Below are positions 19,701-27,344 of a stretch of 64,000 nucleotides of DNA, piece after piece. The DNA lies in contig CAZNWJ010000010.1 in NCBI GenBank assembly GCA_964576925.1, forward strand, positions 1 to 64,000. Reading direction: 5' to 3'. The DNA comes from JADJGC01 sp964576925. Lineage in GTDB: Bacteria; Zixibacteria; MSB-5A5; CAIYYT01. Position 1 is the first letter of the stretch. Every line of letters starts with the position of its first letter. The position numbers and the translations under genes are program-made. Under the pieces are notes generated by a model. The model was given only the letters and a program-made list of their open reading frames with translations. It was not told the origin of the DNA and made no database searches.

Positions 19701-20522
19701 AACGGGGAAATCGGAGTCGTCATCGGGTACTTTTGGACGAATGAACATCGCAATCGCGGTCTAGATTTTCGCAAGAAAATGGAAGTAGAGTTCTCGTCGC
19801 AACCCGGGTTCAAGTATGACTACACGGGAAAAGATTTTAGTGAGGAGGCCAATCCAGCGTTGGAACTTGCCTACGCATTGACGGTGCATAAGGCGCAAGG
19901 CAGCGAATTTGGAACGGTGATCCTTGTATTACCCAATCCCTGTCGACTGCTATCTCGAGAACTACTTTACACTGCGCTCACGCGGCAAAGGGAGCGCGTA
20001 ATCATACTGCATCAAGGGCCGCGAAGCGAACTAAGAAAATACTCTTCAGATGATCATTCCGATACTGCACGGAGAATCACAAACCTATTCATCGCGCCAT
20101 CGCTGGTGGAAATGAACGGACGTTTTTACGAGGAGAGATTGATCCATCGAACATCTCGCGGAGAGATGGTTCGATCAAAGTCTGAGGTGATCATCGCTGA
20201 TAGACTTGCCAGCTTTGGGGTCGCGTACCAATATGAGCGACCGCTTAGTATCGATCGAGTCACCAAGTACCCGGATTTCACAATCGAGGACATGGACACG
20301 GGAAGGAATTTCTACTGGGAGCATTGTGGGATGTTGATGGTACCGAGCTACCGCCGGAACTGGGAAGATAAGCTAAAGTGGTACAGGGCAAACCAGATCC
20401 TTCCCCATGATGAGGGAGAAGGGGAGCGAGGTACGTTAATCGTAACGCAGGATTCGCCCGAAGGAGGGATTTCATCGCAAGACATCGAACAGGTGATCAG
20501 AAAATTGATCTTAGAGCGATGA
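16785..20522 (+). CDS. RecD-like helicase fused to a PD-(D/E)XK-type nuclease domain
   Basis: Predicted 1,245-residue protein. The first ~450 residues form an unassigned N-terminal region beginning around VPWHDTGWDGRVC. A RecD/AAA_30 helicase follows: Walker A GPAGTGKTT (633-641), Walker B VDEAS (D717, E718), GDPRQLPPIGSG (744-755), and the UvrD_C_2-type end YALTVHKAQGSEFG with LLYTALTRQRERV. The last ~130 residues look like a PD-(D/E)XK nuclease: E1134 in SKSEV, D1164 in YPDFT and E1179 in YWEHCGM. The usual ExK lysine is replaced by cysteine, though lysines follow in NWEDKLKWY. ATG at 16785 with GGATGGA upstream. It is the third gene of a tight operon. A DNA-unwinding nuclease fits a DNA-targeting role. 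Confidence 0.85.
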   Translation: MVAPFKHISIRVPWHDTGWDGRVCLHPSLNGSCLKLKRIGQERNDEEEERVAGRSLNELAPEKWPCCVAERMAFMAPFDYHRVTVHPYTRTSQKSHGHFAPTTLRYPAYSAPAVPFAWLLKENLSTLGEEFGINVRAEREPDLGFKTQWIQHRDNQSALLDYFRSQIRPQHSLCFFYAKRAPFMEDPGMSRILIGVGRVLSVSPCVEYEYSTKDLHGRLRSVLWELMVQHSIRPDFQDGFILPYHAAIQLAEDNSEYDPSKLAALTPDDRLLEFSHASQHVTHDGAIACLLAMAESLREAQTTLPGPWASCLTWIDQRLDDLWIARGPFPGLGSALCAFGVELGTFVALALMKRLAENSDPWILVDQLMREPGKYLPNHLAKTIDLTKQAHWSQLPKERRDLLKLISRFEVTKDQARLIYAKEDRGERGLNCSDSNILANPYLVYQMTRLNSDSISLWTVDRGVFPDEVVRAQHPLPTPTALNSGTDARRVGALVVKILEDEAAIGNTLMPQDRLVTAVRNLNIKPECYIDGDLLNVAKKEFEGTIIDTKMADGSNALQLDRLSEVAEIIRSFCNKRIEGKRLAVEADWRGLLNCHLDRKGVGILDELEENARVEKTAALKELAESRISVLIGPAGTGKTTLLSILCSHPQISEGDILLLAPTGKARVRIEQSSDHLNLKGYTVAQFLSPHRYDPVTGRYLLSDKVAEAGARTVIVDEASMLTEEMLAALIQALTGVHRLILIGDPRQLPPIGSGRPFVDIINRLAPENIADRFPRVGRGYAELTIRRRQAGVERDDIQLAEWFSGSPMPPGEDDVFENVTRLNGGGHVGYVRWETAEELKEKLLSTIINTLGMNGLEDIQRFDESLGGKDWNGLRFFNCGSAIIAENWQVLSPVRSGPHGVPDINRLLHKKFRQHFISASIQERNRRYPKPMGHEQIVYGDKVINLVNTDCSLPWNRHRSVYPPKPKPYVANGEIGVVIGYFWTNEHRNRGLDFRKKMEVEFSSQPGFKYDYTGKDFSEEANPALELAYALTVHKAQGSEFGTVILVLPNPCRLLSRELLYTALTRQRERVIILHQGPRSELRKYSSDDHSDTARRITNLFIAPSLVEMNGRFYEERLIHRTSRGEMVRSKSEVIIADRLASFGVAYQYERPLSIDRVTKYPDFTIEDMDTGRNFYWEHCGMLMVPSYRRNWEDKLKWYRANQILPHDEGEGERGTLIVTQDSPEGGISSQDIEQVIRKLILER

Positions 20523-20583
20523 AGCATGACTATGTGTTGCGTACTTAGAACATTCTCGTTGCACACTCAACAGTGGGGTCCTC

Positions 20584-20961
20584 ATGTCAGAAGAACAATC
20601 GATAGCGGCAACTACAGAGAGTCTGAGAAAGTCGCTAATCAAAATTGCAGTTGAATCTTGGAGGGTCAGCCGAGTTATTCAGAGGATTTTGATGAAGCTC
20701 GATGCCGGCGAGCAAAACCGATTCCGGAGTCAGATGTCTTGGTTCTTGAAGAAAGTTGAGGAATCTCTTAAGGAAGCAGATATGCGAATCGTCAACGTTG
20801 AGGGGCAACCGTTTGATACTGGAATGGCAGCGACACCGCTCAACATAGAAGAGTTCGGCGAGACGGATAGGTTAATAGTTGATCAGATGCTTGAGCCGAT
20901 CATCATGGCGAATGAAGGTCTGATCAGACCCGGCACTGTCATACTCAGAAGGGTTGAATAA
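20584..20961 (+). CDS. Small GrpE-like protein preceding Hsp70
   Basis: Predicted 125-residue protein. The N-terminal ~70 residues are one long charged helix (SWRVSRVIQRILMKLD...). The C-terminal part, with GQPFDTGMAATPL and LIRPGTVILRRVE, resembles the small beta domain of GrpE, where a proline- and valine-rich strand ends the protein. Its stop codon overlaps the ATG of the Hsp70 gene by one base, which supports a role as that Hsp70's nucleotide exchange factor. Sequence similarity is faint and the family call is an inference. It could simply be a coiled-coil adaptor. ATG start with GGGG upstream. Confidence 0.55.
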   Translation: MSEEQSIAATTESLRKSLIKIAVESWRVSRVIQRILMKLDAGEQNRFRSQMSWFLKKVEESLKEADMRIVNVEGQPFDTGMAATPLNIEEFGETDRLIVDQMLEPIIMANEGLIRPGTVILRRVE

Positions 20962-23456
20962 TGAAGACATATGTTGGTATTGACCTCGGAACGACAAACA
21001 GCGCGATTTGTTCCTACGATGGGATGGCTACCCGCATTTGGAAAAGCCCAGAACAAAATGATGTCACACCGTCTGCGATCTATATGGACAAGCGTGGCAA
21101 CAAGTATGTGGGCAAGAGAGCCTATGATTCAGCACCATATAGCCCAGACAGTTCTGCCATGTTGTTCAAGCGACTCATGGGAACAAACACACCGCTCAAC
21201 TTCACGGCACTGGGACTGACGATGTCACCGGAAGAGTGCTCCGCGGAGATTCTGAAGGTGCTTTTCGGATACCTGCCCGAGGAAATCAGAAATGGTTCTG
21301 ATACCGGGACCGTGATTACCGTTCCCGCAGTCTTCGATCAGATGCAGAAGGATGCAACCATGCAAGCGGCGAACATTGCCGGAATTGGCAAAATCGCTCT
21401 CATGCAAGAACCTGTAGCGGCCGTCATGAGCGTCATGCGAACCCGCAACACCGATGGCATGTTTCTAATCTATGACTTGGGTGGAGGAACACTCGACATT
21501 GCCATAGCGCAGAGCATCGGTGGACGCGTCAGCATGCTTGCCCACGGAGGCATCGCAATGTGCGGGGGTCGAGAATTCGACCGCCTTATCGTTGACAGTA
21601 TCGTTCGCCCTTGGCTTCTCGATACTTTTAGCTTGCCAGATAACTTCATGGTCGACCCAAGCTTCAAGTCGTTGGTTCGACTTGCGACTTGGGCAACTGA
21701 AAAGGCCAAGATCGAGCTTTCTTCCGTAGACGAAGCCGTGATCAGCCTATCTGAAACCGAGACTAGAACTCGTGATCTAAAAGGGAAGGAAATTTACTTC
21801 GACATCCCGTTACCCAGGAGATCGTTTGACAGCCTGATCGATAAGTTGCTGGACGAATCAACTGAAGCAGTTCGTGCTACCGTTTCGAAAGCTGGACTTA
21901 CTCCTCACGATCTGGAGCGCATAGTGTTCATTGGTGGCCCAACTCATTATAAACCGTTGAGAGACAAGGTGGCCATCGCGGTGGGTATACCGGGAACCGC
22001 TGATGTGAATCCCATGACCGCTGTCGCCGAAGGGGCGGGCTTGTTTGCGGAGTCGGTTGACTGGAGTTCCCAGAGCCACTCGAGGAAGAGTTCTCGTGGG
22101 CAAATGTCGTCTGGCGGCGCACTGGCGGTGACGTTTGCATACAACTCACGGACTCCGGACGTGAGATCGAGAATCGTGGTTCAGATCGCTGGGCAGGTTG
22201 TTCCAGGATCGGAGTTTCAGATAGACAGTGTCGGTACTGGATGGACCTCCGGGCGCGTTTCGCTCAAGCCAGGTGCCAGTATAGATGTGACGCTCCACAA
22301 GGCTGGCGAGAATGTCTTCAAGGTGTTTGTGTTCGACTCTTTAGGTGGACCTCTTGCCTTGGAACAAGACAAGATCATCATCACAAGAACGGCAGCGACA
22401 GTTGACGCCATCCCCGCCTCGCATTCGATTGGCGTCGAAGTTCTCGAAAAACTGGGAGGCCGGCCAGTACTCCATTACTTAGTGCGCGCAGGCGACGCTC
22501 TTCCAAAGAAAGGCAGAGAGACATTCAAGGCGGCAGAGTCCTTAAAGGCAGGGGCAGCCAGTTCCTTGAATTTCAAGCTTTGGGAGGGTGAGATCGAGGA
22601 TCCGGTCACGGACAATCGAGCGATTGGGGTTCTCAAGATAGCGGGTTCGGATTTCGATGACGGTGTGATTCCCGCCGGAGCGAACCTTGAATGTGAATAT
22701 GAGATTCGTGACTCCGGAAACATCATGATAGAAGTTTCTGCCCCCTGTATTGGCGGCACATTTCATTCCGACAAGAATTTCTATTCGCGCCAGGAGGGCC
22801 AGCGCGACTATAGTTCGGATTCACAATTGATCGTTGAAGAGGGCGAGCAAACCCTGTCTCGAATCGACAAAATCAACGAAGTGGTCGATGACCCCCGGAT
22901 TGACCAAGCGCGCGAAAAACTCGACCAGGCAATCTTGCTTGATACGCAAGAGTCCGATCCGGAAACGGCAAAGAAGGCGCATGAGGACATCCTTGCGGCC
23001 AGAAGGATCCTCGCTCAAGTAAGAAAAGAGCATCTCAGAGAGATCAGGCAGATCGATCTCGATCTCGTGGTCTCGTATTTCGACGATCATATTCGCCAAT
23101 ACGCTCGCCCATCCGAAGAAACGGCTTTTGACAATTTGGCGAAGACGGCGCAACGATCCATCGAGAGAAATGACCGGGATTTCGAGTATCATGTCGGCGA
23201 ACTCAGGAGCAAGAATTTCGAGATTCTGTGGCGTCAGGACTGGTTTGTCATCGATCGTTTCAATTATCTTACGAAATCGCCGCAATCGTTTTCTGACAAG
23301 ATCCGATTTAAAGATCTTGCGCGAGCTGGTGCTCAGCTCCTGCAGGCTGACGACATCGATCAACTTAGGGATATCACTTCACAGCTTTATCAAATCAGGA
23401 TCTTTGTTGGGTCCGAGGACGACATGTCTGATCCTACGAATATCATGCGGGGATGA
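20961..23456 (+). CDS. Hsp70 (DnaK-like) chaperone with inserted domain
   Basis: Predicted 831-residue protein. An actin-like ATPase domain covers about 1-378 with GIDLGTTNSA, YDLGGGTLDIA (about 170) and IGGPTHYKPL (about 322), so phosphate loops are intact. The usual substrate-binding beta domain starts only near 487 (SIGVEVLEKLGGRPV...). In between lies a beta-rich insert of about 105 residues (380-485) not found in housekeeping DnaK. A long helical lid and tail runs from about 640 to 831, which explains the excess over the usual ~640 residues. It is in a row with a GrpE-like gene, an AAA+ gene and two J-like genes, so it is probably a dedicated rather than general chaperone. Confidence 0.88.
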   Translation: MKTYVGIDLGTTNSAICSYDGMATRIWKSPEQNDVTPSAIYMDKRGNKYVGKRAYDSAPYSPDSSAMLFKRLMGTNTPLNFTALGLTMSPEECSAEILKVLFGYLPEEIRNGSDTGTVITVPAVFDQMQKDATMQAANIAGIGKIALMQEPVAAVMSVMRTRNTDGMFLIYDLGGGTLDIAIAQSIGGRVSMLAHGGIAMCGGREFDRLIVDSIVRPWLLDTFSLPDNFMVDPSFKSLVRLATWATEKAKIELSSVDEAVISLSETETRTRDLKGKEIYFDIPLPRRSFDSLIDKLLDESTEAVRATVSKAGLTPHDLERIVFIGGPTHYKPLRDKVAIAVGIPGTADVNPMTAVAEGAGLFAESVDWSSQSHSRKSSRGQMSSGGALAVTFAYNSRTPDVRSRIVVQIAGQVVPGSEFQIDSVGTGWTSGRVSLKPGASIDVTLHKAGENVFKVFVFDSLGGPLALEQDKIIITRTAATVDAIPASHSIGVEVLEKLGGRPVLHYLVRAGDALPKKGRETFKAAESLKAGAASSLNFKLWEGEIEDPVTDNRAIGVLKIAGSDFDDGVIPAGANLECEYEIRDSGNIMIEVSAPCIGGTFHSDKNFYSRQEGQRDYSSDSQLIVEEGEQTLSRIDKINEVVDDPRIDQAREKLDQAILLDTQESDPETAKKAHEDILAARRILAQVRKEHLREIRQIDLDLVVSYFDDHIRQYARPSEETAFDNLAKTAQRSIERNDRDFEYHVGELRSKNFEILWRQDWFVIDRFNYLTKSPQSFSDKIRFKDLARAGAQLLQADDIDQLRDITSQLYQIRIFVGSEDDMSDPTNIMRG

Positions 23457-23459
23457 ACG

Positions 23460-24926
23460 ATGTCCAAAGATAGGTGGCTGCCGACGGGTTTTGAGTTGCC
23501 CGACCGATCGAAGGTTGGCTCTTGTCTGTACTCTGCGGAGAGTTGGCAACAATTTGAGATACAGGGTGGCGGATTCGTGCTTATTGCTCTTCCACAGTTG
23601 GCCGAGAAATGGTCAATGATTGGTTTGCTCGATGAGTCCTCACTCGGAAACATCACATTCGGCTCAAGCTGCTTCAGGTGCCTGGTCAGTCAGAAGAGGT
23701 ACACCCTGGCGCCGATCGAAGAGTGTACGTCGCCAGATAACAAAGTAGATGCACTTGCCTTTGCCGTTGCACTAAACACGTCTCGAAAAGTATCACCGGA
23801 TGCTTCGTTTCACGACGCGATTTATGTAGAGCAGCTTTCCCGGCTCCTGCCGACATGGACACTCACTCCACGAGTGGACGACGAGTTGGTTTTGGGACGC
23901 TGGCTTACAGGTGGAGTACTCATTCCCACAACTTCATTCAGACGTCTGTGTAGTCTGATGGGCTGGTTATCCCCGAATGACTTACTTGATATTGTCAAGT
24001 CGGCGGGCCTCAAAATACCGACCGGCTCTGAGTTAGGTGCTGGAGGATCGCCACTCTTTCTGAGTCGTTCTAATGAGGGCATCGTGGATGAAGTGGTACC
24101 CGTGAAATGGGAACAACCACAAACTCTCGAGGCTGGCTCAGGAACACGGGTGTTCAGCCTTCCCGGACGGCCAAAGCTTGAGGAGTTCTTTTGCGATTAT
24201 GTGATTGATATTATTTTCAACCCTCTGAAATACCAAGCGCTAGGCATCGACTTTCCTTCGGCAATCGTTCTGCATGGTCCTTCTGGCTGTGGTAAGACTT
24301 TTGCTGTAGAGCGACTAGTTGAGTTCATTGATTGGCCCAGCTACTCGATTGACTCCAATAGCGTCGGCAGTCCTTACATACATGAGACCAGCAAGAAAAT
24401 TGCCGAAGTCTTCGATAAGGCTATCGATAACGCTCCTTCGGTTATTGTAATCGACGAAATGGAATCGTTCCTGTCCAACAGACTTGCGGGCGGATCGTCT
24501 AGTCTACACCATGTAGAGGAAGTAGCGGAGTTCTTACGACGCATACCAGAGGCTATCAAGAAAAAAGTTCTCGTCATTGGTATGACAAACATGATTGAGA
24601 TGATCGATCCAGCCATTCTTAGGCGAGGACGCTTTGACCAGATCTGTGAGGTTGGGATGCCTTCGAAGCAGGAAACTGCTTCACTTCTGGAAACGCTCCT
24701 AAACAAAATTCCGCGGTCGGAGAATATCAATCTTGATACCGTAATTGATGCTTTGACCGGCAAACCTTGTTCAGATTTGGCGTTCGTCGTCCGAGAAGCA
24801 GCAAGGATCGCAGCAAAATCCGGGAAAGCTCAAATTGATCAAGACAGTATGACTGTAGCTCTCGAAAGTCTCGCTAGTGATAGCGATAACGAGGCCAAGA
24901 GGATCGGATTTTCCAGAGACACATAG
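23460..24926 (+). CDS. AAA+ ATPase (Cdc48/FtsH-like module) with unknown N-terminal domain
   Basis: Predicted 488-residue protein. Residues 1-235 are unassigned, mixed alpha/beta, with a LDIVKSAGLKIP-type helix. The AAA+ module follows: Walker A GPSGCGKT (273-280), Walker B VIVIDEMES (D332, E333), and the second region of homology AILRRGRFD with arginine fingers at 388, 389 and 391. This is the classic AAA clade, which forms hexamers that unfold or disassemble proteins. It starts three bases after the Hsp70 stop codon, and the next gene starts 12 bases downstream, so the genes form one operon. A joint disaggregase-like action with the Hsp70 is plausible but inferred. Confidence 0.85.
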   Translation: MSKDRWLPTGFELPDRSKVGSCLYSAESWQQFEIQGGGFVLIALPQLAEKWSMIGLLDESSLGNITFGSSCFRCLVSQKRYTLAPIEECTSPDNKVDALAFAVALNTSRKVSPDASFHDAIYVEQLSRLLPTWTLTPRVDDELVLGRWLTGGVLIPTTSFRRLCSLMGWLSPNDLLDIVKSAGLKIPTGSELGAGGSPLFLSRSNEGIVDEVVPVKWEQPQTLEAGSGTRVFSLPGRPKLEEFFCDYVIDIIFNPLKYQALGIDFPSAIVLHGPSGCGKTFAVERLVEFIDWPSYSIDSNSVGSPYIHETSKKIAEVFDKAIDNAPSVIVIDEMESFLSNRLAGGSSSLHHVEEVAEFLRRIPEAIKKKVLVIGMTNMIEMIDPAILRRGRFDQICEVGMPSKQETASLLETLLNKIPRSENINLDTVIDALTGKPCSDLAFVVREAARIAAKSGKAQIDQDSMTVALESLASDSDNEAKRIGFSRDT

Positions 24927-24938
24927 GGTAGCGATTTG

Positions 24939-27263
24939 ATGGACTTACTTCAGAACCCCTTTCATATCCTTTGCGCGACGCTAAGAGACAACCACAAGCG
25001 AATCGTTGAACTTGCGGACGAATGCAGAATGCAGTCCGATTCATATGATTTTGTGCAAGCTCGTCTCGATCTGACAAATCCAAGAAGACGGTTATCAGCA
25101 GAGATAGCGTGGCTGCCTGGACTTGCCCCCACGCGCGCAGTTGAAATACTTTCGATGCTAGAACATTTGCCCATAAATTTCCAGCGATTGGGTAAATTGA
25201 CTCCGATAGCGCGAGCGAATGTACTCGCGGCTGGACTGTCGAGGCTAAGTGTCAACCAGCCCGAAAAATATGCCGAGTGGATCATCGAACTAGCACAGGC
25301 TTTTGAGCAAGTTGATTCGAAAGAGCTCGCTCGGTTAATCAACGAAGACCGAAGCGTTTCGGGCTTCCCAAGAGTTACCGATCAATCGGCGATTGAAGAA
25401 GTGCTACGGAATCAACGCAACTACTATTGCCGAGTGATGAAGACCGCCCTGGACGATCTTGTTGACAGAAGATTTGAGGGAATCAATATCGCTGTAGATC
25501 TTGCGACTGATCATGGGAGGACGCAAGGGCTAATTCTCTTGGACGACCTGGTTGACACTTATGAGATCGAAGTAAATACACTTGCTGAAGCCGAACATAG
25601 GAACATTGATACATTAGTCGAGCAACTGCGAGTTTCAGCAACAGCACGAAGGGCGAGTGCCGCATTGACGGAACGTATGAGAGCATTGATGCTGGCTGTC
25701 AAGAATTTGGATGCCGCCGTCCAGCCCATTCAGACAAGCAAGATGGTCCGCGGCTTGAGCGATGCTGACGGTGATCCGAGATCGGATGTTGCCACAGAAC
25801 TCTACAAGCTCGCATTGGTTCTCGAAGAGCAAGACAAGCTTGCTGAAGCGGAGATGTTATATCGAAGTGCGCTTCACCTCCATGAGAAAGCCCGGGGCCT
25901 CGACCATCCCGAAGTCGCAATCAGCTTGGTCCGAATCGCTGGTCTCCTCCATCGTCAAGACCTGCCTGAAAGAGCGGAACAGCTTTACAAACGTGCCTTG
26001 GGAATCAGGGAAAATGCGTTTGGTCTCGAACACCTTGAAGTTGCTTCGGTCCTAGACGACCTCGCAACCCTCTACTCCGATCAAGGCCAATTTGTCAGAG
26101 CCGAGCAATGTTACATACGCGCCTTGGAGATTAGGAAGGGAGCCCTAGAATCTGACGATCTCAATCTGGCCGAGAGCTTCAGCAATCTTGCTGTATGCTA
26201 CGATAATCAGGGCAAATACGTCGAGGCAGAGCAGCCTTACAAGCGCGCACTGCAGATTAGGAAGAAGGCGCTGGATGCCGACGACCCTGATTTGGTTTCA
26301 AGCTTCGAGGATCTTGCCACCTGCTATGATAATCAAGGTCAATACGCAACGGCAGAGTTGTTTTATAAGCGCGCGTTGGCGATCAAGAAGAAGATCCTAG
26401 ATGCTAATAGTCCTGAACTGGCGATATCCTTTCACAATCTTGGCCGGTGCTATGTCCATCTAAGTGAATATGCAAAGGCAGTTCTACATTATAAGCGTGC
26501 ATTAGCGATTAGAGAGAAGGTCCTTGATTCGGACGATCTTGACCTAGCGACGAGCTTAAACAATCTTGCTGTTTGTTATGGGAATCAGGACAAAGACACC
26601 AAAGCGGAGCCACTCTACGAGCGGGCATTGGCGATTAGGGAGAGGGTCTTGGACTCAGACGATCCCGACTTAGCAAGGAGCCTAAGCAATCTTGCTATAT
26701 GTTATGCGAATCAGGGCAAGTACACCAAAGCCGAACCTCTCTACAAGCGGGCATTAGCGATTAGAGAGAAGACCCTCGGTTCCGACGACCCCGCTGTGGC
26801 GACAGTCTTGCGCAGTCTCGCCGACGTCTATTACTTTCAGGAGAACTACGTTAAGGCGGAGCCACTATACAAACGTGCTCTAAAAATCAGGGAAAAACAC
26901 TATGGTCGCGATCATCTCGATGTAGCTTTGATCTTGGAAGACCTTGCTTTGGTTTACCTGAATCAAGACAAATACGCTGAGGCAGAGCCACTGTTCAAAC
27001 GCGTCCTGGCAATCAGAGAAAAAAACCTCGGTTCCGAACATCCCGACGTGGTGTCAGTCCTGCGCAGTCTTGCCGATGTATATTACTTCCAGCAAGATTA
27101 TGTTGAAGCGTACTCGCTATACAAACGTGTCCTGCCGATCATAGAAGCAACCTTGGGCCAACACCATCCCGACGTAGTCGAGATTTATACCAAGATATTG
27201 GAGATCGCCAACTCGCTATCTCTGGAAGCAAAAAGGGCTCTTGGTCGAGCACGGCTGCGATGA
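24939..27263 (+). CDS. J-like N-terminal domain fused to eleven TPR repeats
   Basis: Predicted 774-residue protein. The first ~70 residues (LQNPFHILCATLRDNHKRI ... LTNPRRRLSAE) look like a degenerate J-domain: helix I and the last helix (like LsDPekRrxYD) are present but the HPD loop is missing. About 290 N-terminal residues are homologous to the protein at 27345. From about residue 285 there are eleven 42-residue tetratricopeptide repeats of the kinesin-light-chain type (YKRALAIREK, LANLAVCYxNQGKY), a protein-binding solenoid. ATG at 24939 is preferred to the TTG three bases before it. It probably brings clients to the neighbouring Hsp70/AAA pair (inference). Confidence 0.82.
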   Translation: MDLLQNPFHILCATLRDNHKRIVELADECRMQSDSYDFVQARLDLTNPRRRLSAEIAWLPGLAPTRAVEILSMLEHLPINFQRLGKLTPIARANVLAAGLSRLSVNQPEKYAEWIIELAQAFEQVDSKELARLINEDRSVSGFPRVTDQSAIEEVLRNQRNYYCRVMKTALDDLVDRRFEGINIAVDLATDHGRTQGLILLDDLVDTYEIEVNTLAEAEHRNIDTLVEQLRVSATARRASAALTERMRALMLAVKNLDAAVQPIQTSKMVRGLSDADGDPRSDVATELYKLALVLEEQDKLAEAEMLYRSALHLHEKARGLDHPEVAISLVRIAGLLHRQDLPERAEQLYKRALGIRENAFGLEHLEVASVLDDLATLYSDQGQFVRAEQCYIRALEIRKGALESDDLNLAESFSNLAVCYDNQGKYVEAEQPYKRALQIRKKALDADDPDLVSSFEDLATCYDNQGQYATAELFYKRALAIKKKILDANSPELAISFHNLGRCYVHLSEYAKAVLHYKRALAIREKVLDSDDLDLATSLNNLAVCYGNQDKDTKAEPLYERALAIRERVLDSDDPDLARSLSNLAICYANQGKYTKAEPLYKRALAIREKTLGSDDPAVATVLRSLADVYYFQENYVKAEPLYKRALKIREKHYGRDHLDVALILEDLALVYLNQDKYAEAEPLFKRVLAIREKNLGSEHPDVVSVLRSLADVYYFQQDYVEAYSLYKRVLPIIEATLGQHHPDVVEIYTKILEIANSLSLEAKRALGRARLR
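25790..27180 (+). repeat. Tandem 126-base repeats encoding TPRs
   Basis: Eleven in-frame units of 126 bases code for the TPR solenoid. Neighbouring units in the middle (about 26,170-26,790) are the most alike, for example around GATTAGGGAGAAGGT-type segments, which suggests recent unit duplication there. The number of units could vary between strains. Confidence 0.8.
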
Positions 27264-27344
27264 GCAGCGAAATGAGAAGTCCCGACGCCGGGAGAACAAA
27301 GAAGGCGCAGGAAATCTCAACAGGATAATAAGTCGGTAAATAGC

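Noticed and set aside
10058..20522. Assignment of the helicase/HATPase/RecD set to DISARM
   Set aside because: DISARM also has an SNF2-like helicase, but the DUF1998 protein, the methyltransferase and the phospholipase D protein are all missing, while sacsin-type and RecD-nuclease genes are not DISARM parts.
25790..27180. Repeat array that could be taken for a CRISPR or minisatellite
   Set aside because: The 126-base unit is in frame, diverged and codes for TPR motifs; there are no identical repeats with unique spacers.
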